Assembly: GCA_033977485.1 (NCBI GenBank)
Contig: CM066987.1
Coordinates: forward strand, 47,929,033-47,993,032
Reading direction: 5' to 3'
From: Hydrangea macrophylla
Taxonomy: Eukaryota; Streptophyta; Magnoliopsida; Cornales; Hydrangeaceae
Length of the DNA: 64,000 nucleotides
The notes under the pieces are model-generated. The model saw only the letters and a program-made list of their open reading frames with translations, searched no databases and was not told the origin of the DNA. Both the position numbers and the translations under genes were made by a program. Shown here in pieces: positions 11,021 through 20,041 of the stretch (position 1 is the stretch's first letter; the number at the start of each line of letters is the position of its first letter).

Positions 11021-11420
11021 TGATTCGTGGTGAAAAGTGCATATTTCTAGTGTATTACGTAGTATTTTATGCATACTTTATCCCCAAAGTCCCTACATTT
11101 AGGTACATTCTAATAACAATGTTCTTTTTATTGTTTTAATGCTAAACCATATGTTTTTGCATTGTTTTATATGTATTAGGATGTAAATCAATGAAGTGGA
11201 GCTAAAGAAAGTGATTCTGGTGAAGAGACCAACAGAAGCAGCTGGGAAAATTCCAATTTTGACAATGATGACTTCAGATTTGGAAGATTTTCCCAGAGAC
11301 ATGAAATGTAGATCTTTGAGTTACGGTCGCGTGGCCGCAAACGGGAGGTCAATCCGAGGTCCGAGTAAAAAGTTATGGCCATTCTACCATCGGTGCGCAG
11401 AGCTGTCAAAATCAGAGGAG

Positions 11421-11490
11421 TTCAAGCGATTGAAGAAGAGTTCAATCGATCGAACCTTCGATCGATCGAACTGAGCTCGATCGATCGAAC
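11421..11490 (+). repeat. TCGATCGA palindrome cluster upstream of the TATA box
   Basis: Four near-palindromes of the form TTCGATCGATCGAA start at 11421 (degenerate), 11441, 11457 and 11476. The cluster ends 40 bp before the TATA box. The same cluster lies at 16952-17021 and 22472-22541 in the other two LTRs. Confidence 0.9.
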
Positions 11491-11530
11491 CTTTTATTCA
11501 CCCAAAAGTTGCGTAAACTCTGTGGGAACC

Positions 11531-11540
11531 CTATATATAC
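11531..11540 (+). promoter_or_regulatory. TATA box of the tRNA-Asp element
   Basis: CTATATATAC lies 510 bp into the LTR, in a GAACCCTATATATACG context typical of plant LTR promoters. It divides U3 from R. Copies are at 17062 and 22582. Confidence 0.7.
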
Positions 11541-11898
11541 GTCGTTTTGACGCCAGACGAAGGGAGGACGCTCCAGAACGCAGAAAACAGCAGTTTTGTG
11601 TAGTTTTAGGGTTAGATTAGGAGTAGATTAGGTTAGATTAATGTTCTTATTCATCTTTTCCATTGTTATAGTGAAGATTCAAGTTGGTTTCATGTTATTT
11701 ACAAGTTATAATCAGATTATATTCAGGTTTTCTCTTTCCTTTATCTTTATTGCATTGTTTATTAGTTTATATGTTATGATTACATTAGTTTACTATTCCT
11801 GCACTAGTTTGATCATGTTTCCGTAGTTTAGACGTTGGAGATATGTGATGAAATATTGATTCTTAGCCTCTGCCATGTATGATATAGAAACCTTGGGC

Positions 11899-12017
11899 TC
11901 GATCGATCGAAGACAGTTCGATCGATCGAACCAGGGACAGTCAAGCGATCGAACACCTTTCGATCGATCGAAGGATGATGCAGTTCGATCGATCGAGAGC
12001 GCTTCGATCGATCGAAC
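11899..12017 (+). repeat. TCGATCGA palindrome cluster downstream of the TATA box
   Basis: Six motifs start near 11899, 11916, 11940, 11958, 11984 and 12003, a mean spacing of about 21 bp. They should lie in transcribed R/U5, about 340 nt past the expected start site. Copies are at 17430-17548 and 22950-23068. Confidence 0.85.
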
Positions 12018-12649
12018 ATGTTAATTCTTGAGATGATTCTTTTAAGTATTCCATGACTTTCTGTTTTAGAAATCTGTCATCAAATTGTCCCAATAAGCTC
12101 AGTTTGTCACAACAGTTTTTAGAACTTAAAGCCTTAAGGCCTTTTCTTCAATGACTTTTGAAAACCACTTTGAATGCTAACACCATTTAGAGTGCAAGTA
12201 ATTACCATTGTTTTAAACCGTCTTCCATGTATTTTAAATCACTTGTGATGATGTAGTCCCGGTCATGAAAGGGCTATTGATTCTTTATCTTTAGAAAAAT
12301 ACGGAATACTGAAAAGGGATGTACTCCATAGAACGTTAATGAATTTGCTTGGTAGATGGTTAGGATCAATGTGGATTCACGTGTTTCCAACACCTTTAGT
12401 TTATTTATTTCATCAGTTATGTTTCTATATGCTTAGTTTATTATTTACTTTACTTTAATTAATTAGGATTCGTAGAACCTCCATTTCTATATTCTTATTT
12501 TCTTTTTCTTTAGGTTATAACTTAGTAGACATTCTTCCTATTTCTTCCCTGTGGGATCGACCTGGACTTCCAGTACTATATTACTTGCACGATCACCTAC
12601 ACTTGGGTGTTGCACAAGAGCGCACAACTTTTTAGTCGTGTCAAGTTTT

Positions 12650-12667
12650 TGGCGCCGTTGCCGGGGA
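12650..12667 (+). other. Primer-binding site (tRNA-Asp), first internal region
   Basis: TGGCGCCGTTGCCGGGGA is the complement of the 3' end of plant tRNA-Asp(GTC) including CCA, over all 18 nt from memory of that tRNA. It lies six bases after the LTR end. The second copy is at 18181-18198. Confidence 0.9.
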
Positions 12668-12716
12668 AGGCAACTAGGTTAGGATTTTACTAAGTTATTT
12701 CCATTTTTTTCCTTTT

Positions 12717-12721
<5 letters not shown>

Positions 12722-12764
<43 letters not shown>
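12722..12764 (+). repeat. Poly(A) tract of 43 in the leader
   Basis: The pure A run is 66 bp before the gag-like start codon. The corresponding run in the second internal region (18253-18284) has 32 A. This accounts for the full 11-bp length difference between the units. Confidence 0.95.
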
Positions 12765-12768
<4 letters not shown>

Positions 12769-12829
12769 TGGACTTTTTCTCTCACAAGAAATTTTTTTAT
12801 TTTCTTTTGTTTAAATATTTTGGGTAAAC

Positions 12830-14521
12830 ATGTCTTATCCATATTGCCCTCCATACAACACAAATACCACGAATGGGTACACATTAGGTAATGAGAACTA
12901 TACCCCGAGTTGGCAAGCACCCACATATGATGCACATTATCAACCTGAGTGCTACCAATCACCACAATGGGAAAACCATCGTGTTAGTCCCCCATGTTAT
13001 CAAACGTATCAAGAACCTCCACCTGGAGAGTTCTATCAATCGCAACGGGGATATAACCAAAATGATAGTGTAGGATATAGTAGTAGTTCCCACGATTACC
13101 AAATGCACCAAGACTTTCCTTCTGGGGAGTCTTGCACACAAACACAATGGGAAGGGGACTATTACCAACAACAATGGGGTGAAACTTCATATAGTCATAA
13201 TGAGGAGAATAACCAAGTTGAGGATAATGGTATGTTAGAATTGCTGCTTAGTGAAATGAAAAGGCTAGAGAGTGCAATTGATAACTTAGAAGCTAGATAT
13301 CAACAAGCATTTGATAGCCAACCTTTAGAAGACTATACCAGTCCTTCAATGCTACAACCTGAATTTCAAGACACTAACAATGGAAGGGAATTAGAGGACA
13401 ATGATGGGTTCATACCGAGTGATGTTAACAACTCATTTGAGAAAGTGATAACCCAACAAGAACTCCAAAACCAAACCATTGAGCATGAAGTTGTAGAACC
13501 ATCTTCTCCTCAACATACAACCCCAGACATCAACTCCTTCGCTGCCTTGATAAAGTTGCACAATCTCTTTATCCAGAGTACTTCAATAGATGACATATAT
13601 AGTGAGGAGAGTTACAAGGATGAGAATGAGGTTTTAAAAGATGACGAGAGTTTAGGTGATTGCACGCAATTAGAAAAGGAAGAGTCCCCTGTTGACTCTA
13701 CCCCTACCTTTGAAAGTGACCCTAGAGAGGACATAATTGAAAAATCTAAATCTGATTTAGATTCTAGTGATATTCATGAACCCTCACCTCTTTCGACCGA
13801 AGAGGTGGTGTCACCAAGTTGCCCATCACCCATCCTTGTTATCAATCAAAGCTCTCGTCCTGAGCTTGAATGTTATGTGTACCCCATTCGTGAACAAACA
13901 GAATGTGTTGTGGAAGAGGATGGTAAGGATACTAGCACATGTTCTTCACAAAATTTTAACTTTCAAAATTCTTTGAGAGAAGACTTGGAAAATATTGGGC
14001 CCACTTTAGATGATCTGAAAATTCAACAAGAAGCTAGCAATCTTCTAGACTGCTTGACCTTCTTGAGTGATTATGACATTGAGGCCCAAATAGATAGCTT
14101 TATCCAAGTCCAGTCCAAAACCATGTGCATAGAACAGAAATTCAATTCCTATAATTATATCTCCATAGATTCTGTTCTAGGACAAGCGGAGGGTGGTGAA
14201 GCTTCATTAGAACATCACTTCGACCCTGCCCCTTTTATTGAACCATGGCCTCCCCCTGTTTTTAGTATTAAAATAGAGGCTGTTATAGGAAATACCAACA
14301 CCAAAGATCGTTTCTTGCATATAATTCCTAAAAAGTGTGGTATTTCTTTTATAACTGTCCCAAAAAAATTTGGAAGCCATAGGTTTTGCATCATCTCCTC
14401 TGACCTTGAGCCTGACATTAGTTGGGGGGAGTTGCATTTTTATGAGGATCCCAACATTCTTCTTACTGTTAAATTATTTTATTGGGAAGATCCTCAAAAA
14501 ATTTCGGTTGTTACTTTATGA
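12830..14521 (+). CDS. Gag-like protein of the tRNA-Asp element, copy 1 (563 aa)
   Basis: I do not recognise this protein as a named family. Its position, the only frame between the PBS and polypurine tract, makes a structural gag-like role likely (inference). Residues 1-125 are very rich in Tyr, Gln, Asn, Ser and Pro, resembling low-complexity prion-like segments. Residues 134-161 (LLLSEMKRLESAI) look like a short coiled coil. Residues 165-400 are strongly acidic and Ser-rich. The end, from about residue 440, is more ordered, with Pro, Trp and aromatic residues. There is no CCHC knuckle, protease motif or signal peptide. The ATG follows GGTAAAC about 160 bp after the PBS and is the first in the frame. 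The second copy encodes the same protein, so the frame has been kept under recent selection or has simply had no time to decay. Confidence 0.75.
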   Translation: MSYPYCPPYNTNTTNGYTLGNENYTPSWQAPTYDAHYQPECYQSPQWENHRVSPPCYQTYQEPPPGEFYQSQRGYNQNDSVGYSSSSHDYQMHQDFPSGESCTQTQWEGDYYQQQWGETSYSHNEENNQVEDNGMLELLLSEMKRLESAIDNLEARYQQAFDSQPLEDYTSPSMLQPEFQDTNNGRELEDNDGFIPSDVNNSFEKVITQQELQNQTIEHEVVEPSSPQHTTPDINSFAALIKLHNLFIQSTSIDDIYSEESYKDENEVLKDDESLGDCTQLEKEESPVDSTPTFESDPREDIIEKSKSDLDSSDIHEPSPLSTEEVVSPSCPSPILVINQSSRPELECYVYPIREQTECVVEEDGKDTSTCSSQNFNFQNSLREDLENIGPTLDDLKIQQEASNLLDCLTFLSDYDIEAQIDSFIQVQSKTMCIEQKFNSYNYISIDSVLGQAEGGEASLEHHFDPAPFIEPWPPPVFSIKIEAVIGNTNTKDRFLHIIPKKCGISFITVPKKFGSHRFCIISSDLEPDISWGELHFYEDPNILLTVKLFYWEDPQKISVVTL

Positions 14522-14589
14522 TAAGTATCTTGATTAACCGAATTTATTAACTGAGTTGTTATATTATGTTCTCTATTTTTCCTTGTTGC

Positions 14590-14606
14590 TACTAATGATT
14601 TTGCAG
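14590..14606 (+). other. Possible 3' splice site after the gag-like frame
   Basis: TACTAAT, the consensus branch-point sequence, is followed by TTTTGCAG 70-85 bp after the stop codon. The branch A to AG distance (about 11 nt) is short for plants, so the site is tentative. The copy is at 20110-20126. Confidence 0.3.
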
Positions 14607-14722
14607 GCAACTTGAAAAAAAATTGGATATTAATGCCTCGAGGTAACATCCTTCCTTCTCTCGCTTTACTTTACATGTCCATGTGCTTAGTTTAGAACAT
14701 TGGGGACAATGTTTAGTTTTAG

Positions 14723-14733
14723 TTGGGGGGGAG
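14723..14733 (+). other. Internal polypurine-like tract
   Basis: TTGGGGGGGAG follows CATTGGGGACAATG, a pair of motifs often seen together after the coding part of Athila/Tat-like elements. It may be a second plus-strand priming site. The copy is at 20243-20253. Confidence 0.5.
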
Positions 14734-16330
14734 TGAGTCATTGCATGCCTCATATCTTTTTGTTGTACTTTAGTGTCATATACCTGCTTAGCAACATGTG
14801 ACTCAGTAAATTAAAATTGTTATTAATTTTTTTTAAATTTTTATTTTTTTTAAAGATAATAAAATGGTTCTTGTTTTTTCTCTCTTAGTTAATGTAGTTA
14901 GTTACGATACATTAGTGTTATTTTCTGTATGTTATTAGTATGTGATATACTATGGTAGTTTGTTTACTATCTTAGTTATAGTATGTTTTATGTCTTTTGA
15001 TCTTCAAAAACTTTGAGCACGTTGTGACAACCTTGTACTTAGCTAAAATGGATTAGTAAGCATAGCTTAGGTGTCTTAAGAGACTGTAGTGGAGACTAAT
15101 AACCCAAGTGAGCTTTTGTGCCATTCTTTGTTTTTGAGGGTTTTATAAAATTACTCTTACTTTTTGAAAAGCGTATTCATTCGTTGAAAGTCTCATTTTT
15201 CTTCTTCATTTTGACTGATCACTAGAAGAGAACGTTCAGGATTTACCAAACTTTAGAGCTCTTGAATTTACTGAAATGAATTATCCTATTAACTTAGAAG
15301 ATGATTTAGGCCATCTTTTGACCATACACGCATAATACAGCCTTGGCCTACCTCTATGTTATTCCTTTACTTCACCTCTTGAGCTTATCATAATCGCCTT
15401 GTCTTCATAATCCTAAAGTCTATACCTAACTCCAAATTAGGAGTTCAAGCCTCAGTTCTTTATCTAGGAATGATTGGGATGTGTTATCTTAACAAGAAGT
15501 TTGGTTCTGTGAATAAGGGAAAGTTGGCAAAGAAAAAAAAAATGAAAAAAAAAAAAGAAAAGAAAAAGAAAAGAAAATAAAAGAAAAAAAAAAAGCATGA
15601 AAAGAAAAAAAAAATGCCAATGGTTGTGACAAAAGAAAAAAAGGAATGAAAAGAAGAGTGTGAAAAAAATAAATAAAAGAAAAGAAGAAGAGAGAGATTG
15701 GAGATGTGGGAAGTTTGAAAAGTTATAGTAGACATTCCAATCACATCCTTTGACCCAATTGAATATCACGAGCCTCTTTCTTCTTTCACTTAATACCTCT
15801 TTTTCAAAGTCCTGATGATTTTAAGTAAATTGGATTTGAAGTTAAGATAATGAGAGAGTTATCCACGGTATCTCGCTCTTCTAGTGAAAAGTATCCTTTC
15901 ATGAGACTTTGTGCACTATAAAATGTCCGTTTTTCTATTTAGATATGAGAAGCATTAGATTCCATTTACAATTACTCTTTACAGCTTCCATATCATGAGT
16001 GATAATTATTACACCTAATTCAGAGTGATTTCATCTTAAGAGTGTAATCCCGGTGAGAGTTGAGTCAAAATGAACGTCTTGATAGTGTCTTAGGTTATGC
16101 AAGCTTTGAAATTAAAGTTTTGTATTTTGGTTGTCCATTCACACACACACTTGAAGATTAATAGGTATGGAACATTCTAATGACTTTGATAGTAGATTAA
16201 CTGTAATATGTGTGTTGCATGGCTATGGCATACTAGAGAGTTTCATGAGATTGTTGAGCTTAACTATATTGTTAATGAGAGGAAAATTCCTTGAAAACAT
16301 TTAAATGAGAACCATTACCATAAACATGAA
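14734..16330 (+). other. Untranslated 3' region of the tRNA-Asp element, copy 1
   Basis: About 1.6 kb without a supported gene. The clearest content is an A/G tract at 15529-15705, nearly all AAAGAAAA-type on this strand. Phe/Ser-rich frames on the other strand are only its complement. The rest looks unique. The copy is 20254-21850. Confidence 0.7.
15529..15705 (+). repeat. A/G-rich tract
   Basis: About 175 bp of A with interspersed G (GAAAAGAAAAAG-like), broken only by short GCATG and TGCCAATGGTTGTGAC islands. It is a low-complexity tract that could form triplex or slipped DNA. The copy is at 21049-21225. Confidence 0.85.
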
Positions 16331-16449
16331 TTTTGTGGGTAGATTCACTGCAAACCCTCACGAGACAACACTCGTCCACTAGGGGGAACCTAGGGGTTTA
16401 AAGGCTTGTTGCATATGCTAAATGCAATCGCGATTCCTGCGAAAGTGAG
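16331..16449 (+). ncRNA. Candidate folded RNA module near the 3' end of the tRNA-Asp element
   Basis: About 118 nt are roughly 85% identical by eye to 58811-58933 beside the lectin gene. Complementary arms suggest three hairpins: ACGAG (16360) with CTCGT (16371), TTGCAT (16409) with ATGCAA (16422), and TCGC (16428) with GCGA (16439). CTCAC (16356) can pair with GTGAG (16445) to close the whole. The 4-nt length difference between the two versions falls in the TTGCAT loop. I do not recognise a known RNA family. The second copy is 21851-21969. Confidence 0.4.
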
Positions 16450-16539
16450 TTAGGATTTTAATTTATTTTGTTTTCAATTTCTAGAGTTTAAATAAACACT
16501 GTTGTAGTTCGCTTCATTGCTAGGGACTAGCAACGAGCT

Positions 16540-16551
16540 AGTTGGGGGGTG
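16540..16551 (+). other. Polypurine tract before LTR 2
   Basis: AGTTGGGGGGTG directly precedes the LTR start at 16552. The copy before LTR 3 is at 22060-22071. Confidence 0.85.
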
Positions 16552-18174
16552 TGATTCGTGGTGAAAAGTGCATATTTCTAGTGTATTACGTAGTATTTTA
16601 TGCATACTTTATCCCCAAAGTCCCTACATTTAGGTACATTCTAATAACAATGTTCTTTTTATTGTTTTAATGCTAAACCATATGTTTTTGCATTGTTTTA
16701 TATGTATTAGGATGTAAATCAATGAAGTGGAGCTAAAGAAAGTGATTCTGGTGAAGAGACCAACAGAAGCAGCTGGGAAAATGCCAATTTTGACAATGAT
16801 GACTTCAGATTTGGAAGATTTTCCCAGAGACATGAAATGTAGATCTTTGAGTTACGGTCGCGTGGCCGCAAACGGGAGGTCAATCCGAGGTCCGAGTAAA
16901 AAGTTATGGCCATTCTACCATCGGTGCGCAGAGCTGTCAAAATCAGAGGAGTTCAAGCGATTGAAGAAGAGTTCAATCGATCGAACCTTCGATCGATCGA
17001 ACTGAGCTCGATCGATCGAACCTTTTATTCACCCAAAAGTTGCGTAAACTCTGTGGGAACCCTATATATACGTCGTTTTGACGCCAGACGAAGGGAGGAC
17101 GCTCCAGAACGCAGAAAACAGCAGTTTTGTGTAGTTTTAGGGTTAGATTAGGAGTAGATTAGGTTAGATTAATGTTCTTATTCATCTTTTCCATTGTTAT
17201 AGTGAAGATTCAAGTTGGTTTCATGTTATTTACAAGTTATAATCAGATTATATTCAGGTTTTCTCTTTCCTTTATCTTTATTGCATTGTTTATTAGTTTA
17301 TATGTTATGATTACATTAGTTTACTATTCCTGCACTAGTTTGATCATGTTTCCGTAGTTTAGACGTTGGAGATATGTGATGAAATATTGATTCTTAGCCT
17401 CTGCCATGTATGATATAGAAACCTTGGGCTCGATCGATCGAAGACAGTTCGATCGATCGAACCAGGGACAGTCAAGCGATCGAACACCTTTCGATCGATC
17501 GAAGGATGATGCAGTTCGATCGATCGAGAGCGCTTCGATCGATCGAACATGTTAATTCTTGAGATGATTCTTTTAAGTATTCCATGACTTTCTGTTTTAG
17601 AAATCTGTCATCAAATTGTCCCAATAAGCTCAGTTTGTCACAACAGTTTTTAGAACTTAAAGCCTTAAGGCCTTTTCTTCAATGACTTTTGAAAACCACT
17701 TTGAATGCTAACACCATTTAGAGTGCAAGTAATTACCATTGTTTTAAACCGTCTTCCATGTATTTTAAATCACTTGTGATGATGTAGTCCCGGTCATGAA
17801 AGGACTATTGATTCTTTATCTTTAGAAAAATACGGAATACTGAAAAGGGATGTACTCCATAGAACGTTAATGAATTTGCTTGGTAGATGGTTAGGATCAA
17901 TGTGGATTCACGTGTTTCCAACACCTTTAGTTTATTTATTTCATCAGTTATGTTTCTATATGCTTAGTTTATTATTTACTTTACTTTAATTAATTAGGAT
18001 TCGTAGAACCTCCATTTCTATATTCTTATTTTCTTTTTCTTTAGGTTATAACTTAGTAGACATTCTTCCTATTTCTTCCCTGTGGGATCGACCTGGACTT
18101 CCAGTACTATATTACTTGCACGATCACCTACACTTGGGTGTTGCACAAGAGCGCACAACTTTTTAGTCGTGTCA
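16552..18174 (+). mobile_element. LTR 2 (middle, shared) of the tRNA-Asp element
   Basis: 1623 bp, the same ends as LTR 1. It has a polypurine tract on its left and a PBS on its right, so it serves as 3' LTR of the first unit and 5' LTR of the second. It has no target duplication. It shares G at 16783 with LTR 3 and has a private A at 17804. Confidence 0.95.
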
Positions 18175-18180
18175 AGTTTT

Positions 18181-18198
18181 TGGCGCCGTTGCCGGGGA
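18181..18198 (+). other. Primer-binding site (tRNA-Asp), second internal region
   Basis: Identical to 12650-12667, six bases after the end of LTR 2. Confidence 0.9.
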
Positions 18199-18247
18199 AG
18201 GCAACTAGGTTAGGATTTTACTAAGTTATTTCCATTTTTTTCCTTTT

Positions 18248-18288
<41 letters not shown>

Positions 18289-18349
18289 TGGACTTTTTCT
18301 CTCACAAGAAATTTTTTTATTTTCTTTTGTTTAAATATTTTGGGTAAAC

Positions 18350-20041
18350 ATGTCTTATCCATATTGCCCTCCATACAACACAAATACCACGAATGGGTAC
18401 ACATTAGGTAATGAGAACTATACCCCGAGTTGGCAAGCACCCACATATGATGCACATTATCAACCTGAGTGCTACCAATCACCACAATGGGAAAACCATC
18501 GTGTTAGTCCCCCATGTTATCAAACGTATCAAGAACCTCCACCTGGAGAGTTCTATCAATCGCAACGGGGATATAACCAAAATGATAGTGTAGGATATAG
18601 TAGTAGTTCCCACGATTACCAAATGCACCAAGACTTTCCTTCTGGGGAGTCTTGCACACAAACACAATGGGAAGGGGACTATTACCAACAACAATGGGGT
18701 GAAACTTCATATAGTCATAATGAGGAGAATAACCAAGTTGAGGATAATGGTATGTTAGAATTGCTGCTTAGTGAAATGAAAAGGCTAGAGAGTGCAATTG
18801 ATAACTTAGAAGCTAGATATCAACAAGCATTTGATAGCCAACCTTTAGAAGACTATACCAGTCCTTCAATGCTACAACCTGAATTTCAAGACACTAACAA
18901 TGGAAGGGAATTAGAGGACAATGATGGGTTCATACCGAGTGATGTTAACAACTCATTTGAGAAAGTGATAACCCAACAAGAACTCCAAAACCAAACCATT
19001 GAGCATGAAGTTGTAGAACCATCTTCTCCTCAACATACAACCCCAGACATCAACTCCTTCGCTGCCTTGATAAAGTTGCACAATCTCTTTATCCAGAGTA
19101 CTTCAATAGATGACATATATAGTGAGGAGAGTTACAAGGATGAGAATGAGGTTTTAAAAGATGACGAGAGTTTAGGTGATTGCACGCAATTAGAAAAGGA
19201 AGAGTCCCCTGTTGACTCTACCCCTACCTTTGAAAGTGACCCTAGAGAGGACATAATTGAAAAATCTAAATCTGATTTAGATTCTAGTGATATTCATGAA
19301 CCCTCACCTCTTTCGACCGAAGAGGTGGTGTCACCAAGTTGCCCATCACCCATCCTTGTTATCAATCAAAGCTCTCGTCCTGAGCTTGAATGTTATGTGT
19401 ACCCCATTCGTGAACAAACAGAATGTGTTGTGGAAGAGGATGGTAAGGATACTAGCACATGTTCTTCACAAAATTTTAACTTTCAAAATTCTTTGAGAGA
19501 AGACTTGGAAAATATTGGGCCCACTTTAGATGATCTGAAAATTCAACAAGAAGCTAGCAATCTTCTAGACTGCTTGACCTTCTTGAGTGATTATGACATT
19601 GAGGCCCAAATAGATAGCTTTATCCAAGTCCAGTCCAAAACCATGTGCATAGAACAGAAATTCAATTCCTATAATTATATCTCCATAGATTCTGTTCTAG
19701 GACAAGCGGAGGGTGGTGAAGCTTCATTAGAACATCACTTCGACCCTGCCCCTTTTATTGAACCATGGCCTCCCCCTGTTTTTAGTATTAAAATAGAGGC
19801 TGTTATAGGAAATACCAACACCAAAGATCGTTTCTTGCATATAATTCCTAAAAAGTGTGGTATTTCTTTTATAACTGTCCCAAAAAAATTTGGAAGCCAT
19901 AGGTTTTGCATCATCTCCTCTGACCTTGAGCCTGACATTAGTTGGGGGGAGTTGCATTTTTATGAGGATCCCAACATTCTTCTTACTGTTAAATTATTTT
20001 ATTGGGAAGATCCTCAAAAAATTTCGGTTGTTACTTTATGA
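18350..20041 (+). CDS. Gag-like protein of the tRNA-Asp element, copy 2 (563 aa)
   Basis: It encodes the same 563 residues as 12830-14521: a Tyr/Gln-rich N-terminus, a short coiled coil around residues 134-161, an acidic middle and an ordered C-terminus. It is not a recognised family. The leader before it has 32 rather than 43 A. It is followed by the same stop, TACTAAT/TTGCAG motif and polypurine-like tract. Confidence 0.75.
   Translation: MSYPYCPPYNTNTTNGYTLGNENYTPSWQAPTYDAHYQPECYQSPQWENHRVSPPCYQTYQEPPPGEFYQSQRGYNQNDSVGYSSSSHDYQMHQDFPSGESCTQTQWEGDYYQQQWGETSYSHNEENNQVEDNGMLELLLSEMKRLESAIDNLEARYQQAFDSQPLEDYTSPSMLQPEFQDTNNGRELEDNDGFIPSDVNNSFEKVITQQELQNQTIEHEVVEPSSPQHTTPDINSFAALIKLHNLFIQSTSIDDIYSEESYKDENEVLKDDESLGDCTQLEKEESPVDSTPTFESDPREDIIEKSKSDLDSSDIHEPSPLSTEEVVSPSCPSPILVINQSSRPELECYVYPIREQTECVVEEDGKDTSTCSSQNFNFQNSLREDLENIGPTLDDLKIQQEASNLLDCLTFLSDYDIEAQIDSFIQVQSKTMCIEQKFNSYNYISIDSVLGQAEGGEASLEHHFDPAPFIEPWPPPVFSIKIEAVIGNTNTKDRFLHIIPKKCGISFITVPKKFGSHRFCIISSDLEPDISWGELHFYEDPNILLTVKLFYWEDPQKISVVTL

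Larger units (their letters stand above)
11021..12643 (+). mobile_element. LTR 1 of the tRNA-Asp element
   Basis: It starts TGATTCGTGG, ends TAGTCGTGTCA and is 1623 bp long. It differs from LTR 2 at 11252 (T against G at 16783) and 12273 (G against A at 17804), and from LTR 3 only at 11252. It contains a TATA box at 11531 and two clusters of GATC palindromes. Confidence 0.95.

Noticed and set aside
15464..15769. Phe/Ser-rich 101- and 86-codon frames on the minus strand (again at 20984-21289)
   Set aside because: They are the complement of an A/G-rich tract. They look like membrane segments only because of base composition.
16331..16449. Hammerhead or twister ribozyme
   Set aside because: I looked for CTGATGAG...GAAA and for the other conserved ribozyme cores on both strands and did not find them. 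The fold remains unassigned.
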